Counted from the first letter of the stretch, positions 7,551 through 13,915 are shown. The stretch is DNA of 13,997 bases from Thermodesulfobacteriota bacterium (GCA_030024065.1 JASEIE010000062.1:1-13997); one strand, 5' to 3'. Notes: generated by a model from the letters alone, not told the origin. Program-made: numbers and translations.

Positions 7551-8419
7551 AATTCCCGATACCGGAGGATGAACTCCTTTACTCTGGGCACACCGCATGT
7601 CCGGGTTGCGGCGCTGTATTGGCCCTGAAGTATGTGTTGAAAGGTTTAGGCCCGAGAACCATGATTGTTATTCCACCTTCTTGTGCCGGAACCATTTCAG
7701 CGCCCTTCCCTTTCTCATCGCTCAAGATCCCGGTTCTTCGAATCCCTTTTGAAACGACTGCCATCTCTGCCTCTGGCATTCGGGCTGCCCTTGATGTCAT
7801 GGGAAAACGCGATATCCATGTTTTGGGATGGGCGGGTGACGGAGGAACCTACGATATCGGTTTACAGGCCTTGTCAGCTGCTGCGGAAAGGAATGACAAT
7901 ATTATCTATGTTTGCTATGACAATGAAGCCTACATGAACACAGGGATTCAGAGGAGTTCCGCCACTCCGGAAGGGGCATGGACCACGACGACGCCTTCCC
8001 CTTACCTCAAGGATACGCCGAAAAAGGATATCGTTCGAATCATGGCGGCCCATAAGATTCCTTACATTGCCACCGCCTCCGTGGGATATCCGCCCGATTT
8101 GATAAAGAAGGTTAAAAGGGCGAAGGAAATCGTTGGCACAAAATTCATTCTCATCTTTTCTCCTTGCCCGACCGGATGGCGTTACTCGTCGGAGATGACC
8201 ATTCGAATCGCTAAATTGGCAACGGAAACAGGGATTTTCCCTCTTTATGAGATAGAAAATGGGGAGAAATACATCTTAAGCCAGAGGCGTCCACAGAAAC
8301 CTCTGAAAGAATACTTCTCCCACCAGGGTCGTTTTCGTAACCTGAAGGAAGAAGAACTCCTTCGAGCTGAAGAAAAGGTTAGAAAAGATTGGGAATATCT
8401 GACTCGCCTATCAGGGTAA
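7529..8419 (+). CDS. porB: 2-oxoacid:ferredoxin oxidoreductase, beta subunit (thiamine diphosphate binding, PorB-like)
   Basis: This 296-residue subunit binds thiamine diphosphate and a proximal [4Fe-4S] cluster. GHTACPGCG (20-28) with C24 and C27, PSC with C52, and the C-terminal SPCPTGW supply the four expected cluster cysteines. The cofactor motif is GDGGTYDIG (103-111) through DNEAYMNTG (131-139), followed by the family hallmark IQRSSATPEGA. AGGAGG at 7517-7522, six bases ahead, fixes the start at 7529 inside the alpha gene; an ATG at 7547, overlapping the alpha stop, is a second option that would remove six residues. It is the last gene of the packed operon; 147 non-coding bases follow with no strong terminator. 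Together with gamma, delta and alpha this is a complete CoA-acylating 2-oxoacid oxidoreductase. Confidence 0.94.
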   Translation: MDRATKMKFPIPEDELLYSGHTACPGCGAVLALKYVLKGLGPRTMIVIPPSCAGTISAPFPFSSLKIPVLRIPFETTAISASGIRAALDVMGKRDIHVLGWAGDGGTYDIGLQALSAAAERNDNIIYVCYDNEAYMNTGIQRSSATPEGAWTTTTPSPYLKDTPKKDIVRIMAAHKIPYIATASVGYPPDLIKKVKRAKEIVGTKFILIFSPCPTGWRYSSEMTIRIAKLATETGIFPLYEIENGEKYILSQRRPQKPLKEYFSHQGRFRNLKEEELLRAEEKVRKDWEYLTRLSG

Positions 8420-8527
8420 TTTTGCTTCTGTACAAAATAGTCCCGAATGCAATCCCCAACAATGATGGAGCCCTCTTTGCACAGAAATGAGAACACTCCA
8501 ACCCTATGCCCCCCTTTCTCCAATCTG

Positions 8528-8557
8528 TTAGCAAATAAAGGAACCCTGTGATAAAAT
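8528..8557 (+). promoter_or_regulatory. Weak candidate promoter for the NadC-like/MoCF pair
   Basis: TTAGCA (8528-8533) and TAAAAT (8552-8557) are separated by 18 bases and resemble sigma70 -35 and -10 boxes (4/6 and 5/6). The ATG of the next gene is only nine bases beyond the -10 box and lacks a clear ribosome binding site, so a transcript from here would be almost leaderless. The rest of the 8420-8566 spacer shows only a weak ATTTTG/CAAAAT inverted repeat at 8419-8438. Confidence 0.3.
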
Positions 8558-8566
8558 GAAGCTGGT

Positions 8567-9370
8567 ATGACGGAACAGGACATTCGAGATCTTATTTTTT
8601 ATCGCCTCAAGGGCAGAAAATATCTGGCCCGTATCTCTGTTCAGGGGGAGGGTATCCTCTCCGGAACCCAATGGCTGAGAAAGGCTTGTGAGAGGCTCGG
8701 AATCGGTTTAAAAAGGTGCAGGAAGAGCGGAACGAGGATTAGACGAGGAGACGTTGTTGCCACCATTGAGGGTAACGCAAAACAGTTGGCCCTGGGTGAA
8801 GAGGAACTCATCGGGTGGATTTCAAAAGCCTCTGGCATTGCCACCGCTGCCTGGAGGGCCAAAACAACTGTGGGTAAGGATCTCCAGGTGGTTTCAGGTG
8901 CCTGGAAAAAGATGCCCCTGCCTCTAAAAGAGTTGGTCAGGCAGGCCATTGTCGATGGAGGGATTCCATACCGCATTTCAGAAAAACCCTTTATCTATCT
9001 GGACAAGAATTATTTGAAGATACTGGGAGGCGTTCAAAAGGCCCTGTTTGCTGTCAAGGATTTTAAACCCTCCATCATAGTGGTCCAATTAAAGAGTAAA
9101 GGAAGAAAGCTTCTCCAGGAAGCAACCTTGGCAGCAAAGTGGAGGACTGACATTATCATGATCGATACAGGAGAAAAGGCCGACATCGAGAGGGTTAATT
9201 TGGCTCTCAAAGAACAGGGGCTTAGGCGAAAGGTCAGGCTTGCCTTTGCCGGGGACATTTGTATAGAGGAGTTGAAAAGCCTCAGGAAGATGCCTGTGGA
9301 GATCATCGATATCGGAAAGGCTATTGTGGATGCCCCCCTTCTGGACATGAGGATGGATGTTGAGGGGTGA
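8567..9370 (+). CDS. Divergent quinolinate phosphoribosyltransferase-fold (NadC/ModD-like) protein
   Basis: This 267-residue protein follows NadC from end to end. Residues 29-35 (GILSGTQ) and 61-70 (GDVVATIEGN) match the N-terminal GxLSG and GDxVAxIxG elements; SGIAT is at 89-93; GGIPYR (131-136) is in place of GGGxxHR; YLDKNYLKILGG (144-155) stands where LIKDNH is expected; VVQLKS (172-177) replaces the VEVE strand; TDIIMID (194-200), LAFAGDI (225-231, for LEASGGI) and IGKAIVDAPLLDMRMDV (249-265) complete the barrel. The TRKT motif is missing (VSGAWKK at 109-115) and most phosphate- or quinolinate-binding residues are changed, so it probably does not make nicotinate mononucleotide. ModD, a NadC paralogue of molybdate loci, is the nearest alternative name. 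It is coupled to the MoCF-like gene. Function unknown. Confidence 0.65.
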   Translation: MTEQDIRDLIFYRLKGRKYLARISVQGEGILSGTQWLRKACERLGIGLKRCRKSGTRIRRGDVVATIEGNAKQLALGEEELIGWISKASGIATAAWRAKTTVGKDLQVVSGAWKKMPLPLKELVRQAIVDGGIPYRISEKPFIYLDKNYLKILGGVQKALFAVKDFKPSIIVVQLKSKGRKLLQEATLAAKWRTDIIMIDTGEKADIERVNLALKEQGLRRKVRLAFAGDICIEELKSLRKMPVEIIDIGKAIVDAPLLDMRMDVEG

Positions 9371-10278
9371 GTGTGAAAGGGAAGTCCGTGGAACTTGAAC
9401 TTTTTGAAAAAACAGAAATCTGGATCAAGCCCATTAAGATCACCAAGGTGAACCTGGATCTTATCGCAGAAAAAGTTGCCGAGGTGTTAAGACTCAAGAA
9501 GAGCGAAGTAATGGTAGTCGATGTAAGAGAGGATCTTGTAACCCTTGATATTATGAAAAAAGCCGTCCATGCGGAAGATATCATTGGGAAGAAAGAGGCC
9601 CTTCTTAAAGCTCTGGCAACGGTTCCAGGTGTTTCCATCACACCCGAGACGACACTTCACTCCGAAGGCATACTCGGGTTGGTTGATATTGAAGACCAGA
9701 AAGTCGCCCAAAATCTTTTAAAAAAGATGAGGCGAATGAGGCGCCAGATTTCAGACCGGATACAGAAGAGGGCGATCGTCTTTCCTTCTGGGTTTGAAAT
9801 CGAGAAGTGGCTTATTCAAGACACCAATAGCCCCTACATCAAGAAAAAGCTAACCCAGGAAGGATTTACGGTAACCATAGGTGAGATCCTGAAGGACAAT
9901 TTGGAACATATCGTTTCTGCCTTAAGCAGGGCCATCGATGACGGGTTTGGATTGATCATCACGACCGGTGGCGTTGGGGCTGAAGACAAAGACCGGATGG
10001 TTGAAGCTCTTTTGAAACTGGACCCAGAGGCTTCCACACCGTACATTATCCGTTATGAGAAGGGGACTGGCCGTCACGAAAAAGATGGAGTTAAAATCGG
10101 AGTGGCTTACCTTAAGCCCTCTTTCATCATTGCTCTCCCAGGTCCCCATGAAGAAGCAAAGATCGGTGCAGAGGTAATCATTGAAGGACTAAAAAAAGGT
10201 TGGGATAAAAAAACGCTTGCCTTGTTTCTATCTCAAAAATACATTGAAGTTCTAAAGAAGATTCACCACTCTTCCTGA
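9367..10278 (+). CDS. MoCF/CinA-N (MoaB-Mog type) nucleotide-binding-fold protein with N-terminal extension
   Basis: This 303-residue protein carries a C-terminal MoCF domain from about 135 to 280. EIEKWLIQDTNSPYI (144-158) parallels the CinA 'E(I/L)xxGxxxNTNxxYL' opening, DN (177-178) follows, ITTGGVGAEDKD (198-209) matches the TTGGLGPTxDD loop, and LPGPHEEA (257-264) matches the family's PGxPxE element. This fold binds molybdopterin in MoaB, Mog and MoeA and a nucleotide in CinA. The first about 130 residues are a mixed charged region (WIKPIKITKVNLDLIAEKV) not recognised; the C-terminal CinA amidase domain is absent. The GTG start at 9367 overlaps the previous stop (GTGA); a GTG at 9373 has better spacing from GAGGGG at 9362-9367. 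The coupling implies a job shared with the NadC-like protein. Confidence 0.65.
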   Translation: MSVKGKSVELELFEKTEIWIKPIKITKVNLDLIAEKVAEVLRLKKSEVMVVDVREDLVTLDIMKKAVHAEDIIGKKEALLKALATVPGVSITPETTLHSEGILGLVDIEDQKVAQNLLKKMRRMRRQISDRIQKRAIVFPSGFEIEKWLIQDTNSPYIKKKLTQEGFTVTIGEILKDNLEHIVSALSRAIDDGFGLIITTGGVGAEDKDRMVEALLKLDPEASTPYIIRYEKGTGRHEKDGVKIGVAYLKPSFIIALPGPHEEAKIGAEVIIEGLKKGWDKKTLALFLSQKYIEVLKKIHHSS

Positions 10279-10362
10279 CCTTGGCGATAATTCGTCCGCT
10301 TCGTTTCAATTTCAGAATGCGGGGCTAAATCCCAAAACCGACTTTTCGAAATTCGCATTTTT

Positions 10363-11004
10363 TCAATATCCAAGTTCCTCTTCTACCAAAATGATAAGCA
10401 TATCCGTTAACACCGGCTTCCGCTCATGGATCACGACCACCCGGCAGATTCGGTTAGGGGAGCTGCAATCTACGCATTTCCCCAATCTAGCGCAGGGAAC
10501 ATCGATATTGAGACGTCTCGCATTAAGAGGTGCGGCGACGTTTTTTGTTCTATTGATCCCCTCCTCAATATTTTCGACAATCTTATTGTAACCAGCGACA
10601 AGAATGACCTTTCCGGGACCGAAAACGGTGCCATTGGTCCGGTTTCCGGTTGCGTCGATATTGACCAGTTCTCCATTCAGGGTGATGGCATTGACGCTGC
10701 CAAGGAAGAGGTCAGAGGTCATCTGTGACTTTCGAATCTCAAGTTTTTTCTCCTCTGAAAATCCAGGCTTCCAATGGTTAAAAATGAGGTTTCCCTGGGC
10801 TTCCAGCTTTTCTAAGACTCCTATCTCTCTTATGGTGACAGACCCTCCAACCCCCACCTTTGTCTTTGGCGTGATATACTTCAAAATCTCTTCGACCGCC
10901 TCTTCCTTATTCTTCACAAAGACCGCCTTAAAATCATGGGCTTCCAGTTTTTCGATAGCCTTCTTCGCCTTTTCTTCAACCCACCACTGTTTAATCGGAT
11001 CCAT
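10363..11004 (-). CDS. LUD-domain protein (LutC/YkgG-like lactate utilization family)
   Basis: This 213-residue protein matches the stand-alone LUD domain (DUF162) found in LutC/YkgG and in many clostridial and deltaproteobacterial 'lactate utilization' proteins. Supporting features are VGVGGSVTIREIG near residue 50, DLFLGSVNAIT in the middle, GELVNIDATGNR, FGPGKVILVAG, and a C-terminal GKCVDCSSPNRICR with C177, C180 and C187 typical of this branch. In LutABC the LUD protein helps oxidise L-lactate to pyruvate, but this branch usually occurs alone and its biochemistry is unclear. AGGAGG (complement of 11007-11014) supports the ATG at 11004. It converges on the MoCF-like gene, with 84 bases between stops, and is not part of a lutAB cluster here. 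A link to the 2-oxoacid operon is inference. Confidence 0.85.
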   Translation of the reverse strand: MDPIKQWWVEEKAKKAIEKLEAHDFKAVFVKNKEEAVEEILKYITPKTKVGVGGSVTIREIGVLEKLEAQGNLIFNHWKPGFSEEKKLEIRKSQMTSDLFLGSVNAITLNGELVNIDATGNRTNGTVFGPGKVILVAGYNKIVENIEEGINRTKNVAAPLNARRLNIDVPCARLGKCVDCSSPNRICRVVVIHERKPVLTDMLIILVEEELGY

Positions 11005-11046
11005 TTTCTCCTCCTTTTATAATCCCTCCCCGTCTCCCTTTAGAAA

Positions 11047-11237
11047 GAGACTGTGTTACAAGTCCGTTCATGGTTCGACAAGCATGTCCTGAGTAAACCG
11101 TTCATCCTTCGAGAGCCTCAGGACGAACGGTGAGTCGAAGGGCTCACCACGAACGGACCACGCCACATTAAAATCAATTGTTTAGCCGTTCGCCCTGAGC
11201 CTGTCGAAGGGGGAACGGCTAATTACGACACAGTCTC
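11047..11237. repeat. Repeat array bounded by 10-bp inverted repeats
   Basis: GAGACTGTGT (11047-11056) and ACACAGTCTC (11228-11237) are perfect inverted repeats enclosing a 191-bp segment. Inside are the 93-bp palindromic block (11064-11156) and a single palindrome (11184-11220) whose ends AGCCGTTC and GAACGGCT pair perfectly. No ORF or transposase lies inside. It resembles a miniature, non-autonomous inserted element, but no flanking target duplication is evident. Confidence 0.45.
11064..11156. repeat. 93-bp extragenic palindromic block, copy A
   Basis: This block is built from units of the widespread type CCGTTC...TTCGA...GAACGG and ends in CCACGAACGG. Its reverse complement matches copy B (12798-12890) at 88 of 93 positions by manual alignment without gaps. 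It lies beyond the 3' side of glnA and upstream of the LUD gene. The inner ends of the two copies are 1641 bases apart. Confidence 0.85.
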
Positions 11238-11259
11238 AAAAGAGAGGGGAATTAATTTC

Positions 11260-11277
11260 CCCCTTTTCTAAAAGGGG
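11260..11277 (-). terminator. Candidate hairpin downstream of glnA
   Basis: CCCCTTTT (11260-11267) and AAAAGGGG (11270-11277) are a perfect 8-bp inverted repeat with a 2-base spacer, 10 bases past the glnA stop. No U-run follows in the glnA direction, so it may instead be a spacer repeat of the common CCCCTTT/AAAGGGG type or a 3'-end stabiliser. Confidence 0.4.
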
Positions 11278-11287
11278 ATGAAGGGGA

Positions 11288-12619
11288 TTACAAAATCGCA
11301 AAATACTGTTCCAGTTCGTAATCGGTTACCCGGGCCCGGAAGCGCTCCCACTCGATTTTTTTATTTTCAATAAATTTATAGAAGACATCGTCTCCCAGCG
11401 CCCGTCTCACCATCTCACTCTTCTCAGTAATCTGGATGGCTTCATAGAGGTCTTCCGGAAGGGACTCAATCTTGTACTTCTTTCTCTCTTTTTCAGGCAT
11501 CTCATAGACATTTCGTTCCACCGGATCCCTCAATGGGTACTTTTTCTCGATCCCCTCCAGACCCGCCGCCAGCATGACGGCAAAGGCAAAATAGGGGTTG
11601 CAGGCCGGGTCAGGAGATCGATACTCGACCCGTGTGGCCAGCTCCTTGCCCGGTTTATACATGGGGATTCGAATGAGGTCTGACCGGTTTCTCTGGGCCC
11701 AGGAGATATAGACCGGCGCTTCATAACCTGGCACAATTCGCTTATAGGAATTGACCCATTGGTTGGTGACCAGGGTGATTTCTCTCGCATGTTTCATCAG
11801 ACCGGCGATATAGTGCTTGGCCATTTCGGAAAGATGGTACTTATCTTTAGGATCAAAAAAGGCGTTTTTGTCTCCTTTGAAAAGGGATTGATGGGTGTGC
11901 ATCCCGCTTCCGTTGATACCAAAAATAGGCTTGGGCATGAAACTGGCGTAAACATTATTTTTCAGGGCAACCTCCTTGACGATCAAACGGTAGGTCATCG
12001 TGCTGTCGGCCATCTTCAGGGCTTCGTTATATTTGAGATCGATTTCATGCTGGCTTGGCGCGGCCTCATGATGGCTGTATTCCACTTGAATTTCCATCTC
12101 CTCCAGGGCCATCACCGTCTGCTTCCGGAGGTCGCTTGCCGCGTCAAGAGGGGTTAGATCGAAGTACCCCCCGGAATCAAGAAGCTCCGGCTTGCCCGTT
12201 GACCTCTGAAAATAAAAAAATTCCAGCTCAGGCCCGACGTTGAAGAGGTATCCCATTTTAGCGGCCCTTTCCAGGTTCTTCTTCAAAACCCAGCGTGGGT
12301 CGCCATGGTAGGCCCTTCCCCCGGGCTCTAAAATATCGCAAAACATGACAGCCACTGCATGATCATTTGATTTCCACGGAAAGATTTTAAAGGTGGAGGG
12401 GTCCGGCATGGCCACCATGTCACTCTCATCAATGCGGGCGAATCCGGCGACAGAGGAGCCGTCAAAGCCCATTCCCTCTTCCAGCGCCCTTTCCAGCTCC
12501 CGGATGGTGATGGCAAAGCTCTTCAAGAAGCCGAGAATATCCGTAAACCAGAGTCTTACAAATTTTACATCCTTCTCTTTTGAAATACGAAGGACATCTT
12601 TTTTACCTAACTTAGCCAT
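11288..12619 (-). CDS. glnA: Glutamine synthetase type I (GSI-alpha form)
   Basis: This 443-residue cytoplasmic enzyme makes glutamine from glutamate, ammonia and ATP and is full length for the alpha subclass. Conserved elements are FDGSSVAGF (52-60), VGPELEFF (128-135), HHEAAPSQHEID (183-194), FMPKPIFGINGSGMHTHQS (227-245), VNSYKRIVPGYEAP (289-302), NRSDLIRIP (311-319) and RVEYRSPDPACNPY (330-343). Arg62 occupies the position that mediates glutamine feedback inhibition in Bacillus-type enzymes. The C-terminal region NVYEMPEKERKKYKIESLP lacks the NLYDLPPEE tyrosine adenylylation site of beta-type enzymes, so control by GlnE is not expected. The start has AAGGAGGAAG (complement of 12625-12634). 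It is monocistronic, divergent from a GAF-ANTAR gene 560 bases away, and flanked on both sides by inverted repeat blocks. Confidence 0.97.
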   Translation of the reverse strand: MAKLGKKDVLRISKEKDVKFVRLWFTDILGFLKSFAITIRELERALEEGMGFDGSSVAGFARIDESDMVAMPDPSTFKIFPWKSNDHAVAVMFCDILEPGGRAYHGDPRWVLKKNLERAAKMGYLFNVGPELEFFYFQRSTGKPELLDSGGYFDLTPLDAASDLRKQTVMALEEMEIQVEYSHHEAAPSQHEIDLKYNEALKMADSTMTYRLIVKEVALKNNVYASFMPKPIFGINGSGMHTHQSLFKGDKNAFFDPKDKYHLSEMAKHYIAGLMKHAREITLVTNQWVNSYKRIVPGYEAPVYISWAQRNRSDLIRIPMYKPGKELATRVEYRSPDPACNPYFAFAVMLAAGLEGIEKKYPLRDPVERNVYEMPEKERKKYKIESLPEDLYEAIQITEKSEMVRRALGDDVFYKFIENKKIEWERFRARVTDYELEQYFAIL

Positions 12620-12662
12620 GCTTTCTTCCTCCTTTAACTTAATAGATTAAAAATATATCTAA

Positions 12663-12691
12663 GATTTAGCATAATCCCCTCTTCTGGTCAA
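12663..12691 (-). promoter_or_regulatory. Candidate glnA promoter
   Basis: On the minus strand TTGACC (complement of 12686-12691) and TAAATC (complement of 12663-12668) are 17 bases apart, giving a plausible sigma70-type promoter with a leader of about 35-40 bases before the glnA ATG. The -35 match is good (5/6), the -10 match is weak. No sigma54 GG-N10-GC pattern was noticed here. Confidence 0.4.
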
Positions 12692-12705
12692 CCCCGACAA
12701 AGTTC

Positions 12706-12750
12706 GAGATTTCTGAAAAAGTCCAAAAATCTCTGATTCAGAGGTCTCTG
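12706..12750. repeat. Cluster of small inverted repeats upstream of glnA
   Basis: GAGATTT (12706-12712) pairs with AAATCTC (12727-12733) across a 14-base loop. Overlapping it, CTCTG (12731-12735) pairs with CAGAG (12739-12743), and CAGAG (12739-12743) also pairs with CTCTG (12746-12750). These alternatives lie just upstream of the candidate -35 box, so a protein operator is one possibility; an RNA role would need an upstream promoter. Confidence 0.3.
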
Positions 12751-12797
12751 CTAAGGGCCTGCGCACAAATAACTTTAACAAGTGCATATGGCAACGA

Positions 12798-12890
12798 CCG
12801 TTCGTGGTGAGCCCTTCGACTCGCCGTTCGTCCTGAGGCTCTCGAAGGATGAACGGCTCGCTCAGGACAGGCTTGTCGAACCATGAACGG
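12798..12890. repeat. 93-bp extragenic palindromic block, copy B (inverted relative to copy A)
   Basis: It opens with CCGTTCGTGG and ends with CCATGAACGG; its reverse complement matches copy A (11064-11156) at 88 of 93 positions. A further single unit, CACCCTTCGACAGGC to GAACGG, continues from 12891 to 12918. It lies about 180 bases upstream of the glnA start, beyond the candidate promoter. Confidence 0.85.
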
Positions 12891-12966
12891 CACCCTTCGA
12901 CAGGCTCAGGGTGAACGGAATTTAGTTATTTCTGAGAGAACCCCTCTACCCACTCCAAACCCTGGA

Positions 12967-13102
12967 GGTAATCCCTCAGTTTCGAATGCTAAATCCTTTC
13001 GGCAAATATGTAACTCAGGGCTTTAGCCCTGATTCATCAGCCCTGAAGGGCTGAGTTACAGGTTACGGTAACAGTCGGTCGCCCCATAACTGAGGGATTA
13101 CC
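12967..13102. repeat. Nested palindromic element between glnA and the ANTAR gene
   Basis: The outer arms are a perfect 15-bp inverted repeat, GGTAATCCCTCAGTT (12967-12981) and AACTGAGGGATTACC (13088-13102). Inside, TGTAACTCAG (13009-13018) pairs with CTGAGTTACA (13051-13060), and between them are two local hairpins, GGGCT-TT-AGCCC (13018-13029) and CAGCCCT-GA-AGGGCTG (13038-13053, sharing its last bases with the enclosing stem). The result is a cloverleaf-like fold. No ORF is supported; together with copy B this occupies most of the 560-base gap 12620-13179. Confidence 0.75.
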
Positions 13103-13120
13103 CCTGGAGAACCTATTTTA

Positions 13121-13149
13121 TTGACAATCATTCGATTTTTTTGTAAATT
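13121..13149 (+). promoter_or_regulatory. Sigma70-type promoter of the GAF-ANTAR gene
   Basis: TTGACA (13121-13126, consensus -35) is followed after 17 bases by TAAATT (13144-13149) as -10. The spacer is AT-rich. The predicted start of transcription is near 13156, leaving a leader of about 25 bases that contains AAGGAG at 13168-13173. Confidence 0.6.
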
Positions 13150-13179
13150 AAGTCCAACTGAATAAAAAAGGAGCCTTCA

Positions 13180-13884
13180 TTGATATATAAAAAAACATCT
13201 TATAAGCAACAGATCAAAGCCCTGACAGAAATCAGCAAGGCCATCTCTTCGGATCGGTATCTGGATGACATCCTCAAATTGATCGTGACAGTAACGGCCA
13301 ATGTGATGGACTCGAAGATCTGTTCCCTCTGGCTTCTGGACGAGAAGGAGAAGGTTCTCAAAATTCGGGCCACCCAAACCATGAGCGAGGAATACCTAAA
13401 GGAGAGGATTCTAAAACTGGGGGAGGGAGTGGTGGGTCATGTGGCCCAGACGAAAAAACCTCTGGCCATTCTCGATGTCCTGAAGGAGCCCCGCTACAAG
13501 GAGAAAGAGCTGGCCAGAAAAGAAAGCCTGGTCTCCATGCTCAGCGTTCCCTTGGCCATTAAGGACAAAGTCATCGGGGTGATCAACTGCTATACCTCCT
13601 ATCCTCATCAATTTACTGAAACGGAGCAGGACATGCTCGCCGCCGTTGCCAGTCAGGCTGCAATCTGCATTGAGAGCACCGAGCTGATGGTAAAGACCAA
13701 AGTGATCCAGGAAGAACTGGAGATCCGAAAACTGGTGGAGAGGGCTAAAGGGGTGTTGATGAAGAGACAGGGGTTGAGCGAAGATGAGGCATTTAAACGG
13801 ATTCGTAAAGCAAGCATGGACAGCCGCAAGACCATGCGGGAGATTGCGGAGGCCATTCTCCTTACCGATAAGATAGGGGGGTAA
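13180..13884 (+). CDS. GAF-ANTAR domain protein, predicted RNA-binding transcription antiterminator
   Basis: This 234-residue cytoplasmic protein joins a GAF sensor domain (about 10-165, with KICSLWLLDE, GEGVVGHVAQ at 81-90 and MLSVPLAIKDKVIGVIN near 120-136) to an ANTAR domain (about 176-230: LVERAKGVLMKRQGLSEDEA, then IRKASM, then EIAEAIL). ANTAR proteins such as NasR, AmiR and EutV bind paired hexaloop hairpins in leader RNAs and prevent termination, often for nitrogen-related genes. GAF would sense a small ligand or redox state; no histidine kinase is adjacent. The TTG at 13180 is chosen because AAGGAG (13168-13173) lies six bases upstream and the next in-frame ATG (13306) would cut off part of the GAF domain. 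It diverges from glnA, which makes nitrogen control a reasonable but unproven guess. Confidence 0.88.
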   Translation: MIYKKTSYKQQIKALTEISKAISSDRYLDDILKLIVTVTANVMDSKICSLWLLDEKEKVLKIRATQTMSEEYLKERILKLGEGVVGHVAQTKKPLAILDVLKEPRYKEKELARKESLVSMLSVPLAIKDKVIGVINCYTSYPHQFTETEQDMLAAVASQAAICIESTELMVKTKVIQEELEIRKLVERAKGVLMKRQGLSEDEAFKRIRKASMDSRKTMREIAEAILLTDKIGG

Positions 13885-13915
13885 AAGATTATTATCCCCC
13901 GTAAACCCCGTTAGA

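Noticed and set aside
10316..10363. Intrinsic terminator between the convergent MoCF-like and LUD genes
   Set aside because: AATGCG (10316-10321) and CGCATT (10354-10359) do pair and a T-run follows, but the stem is only 6 bp with a 32-base loop, too weak to call.
11041..11237. Possible CRISPR array from the repeated TTCGA/GAACGG units
   Set aside because: The units are palindromic, irregularly spaced and directly abutting without unique spacers of uniform length; they fit extragenic palindromic repeats.
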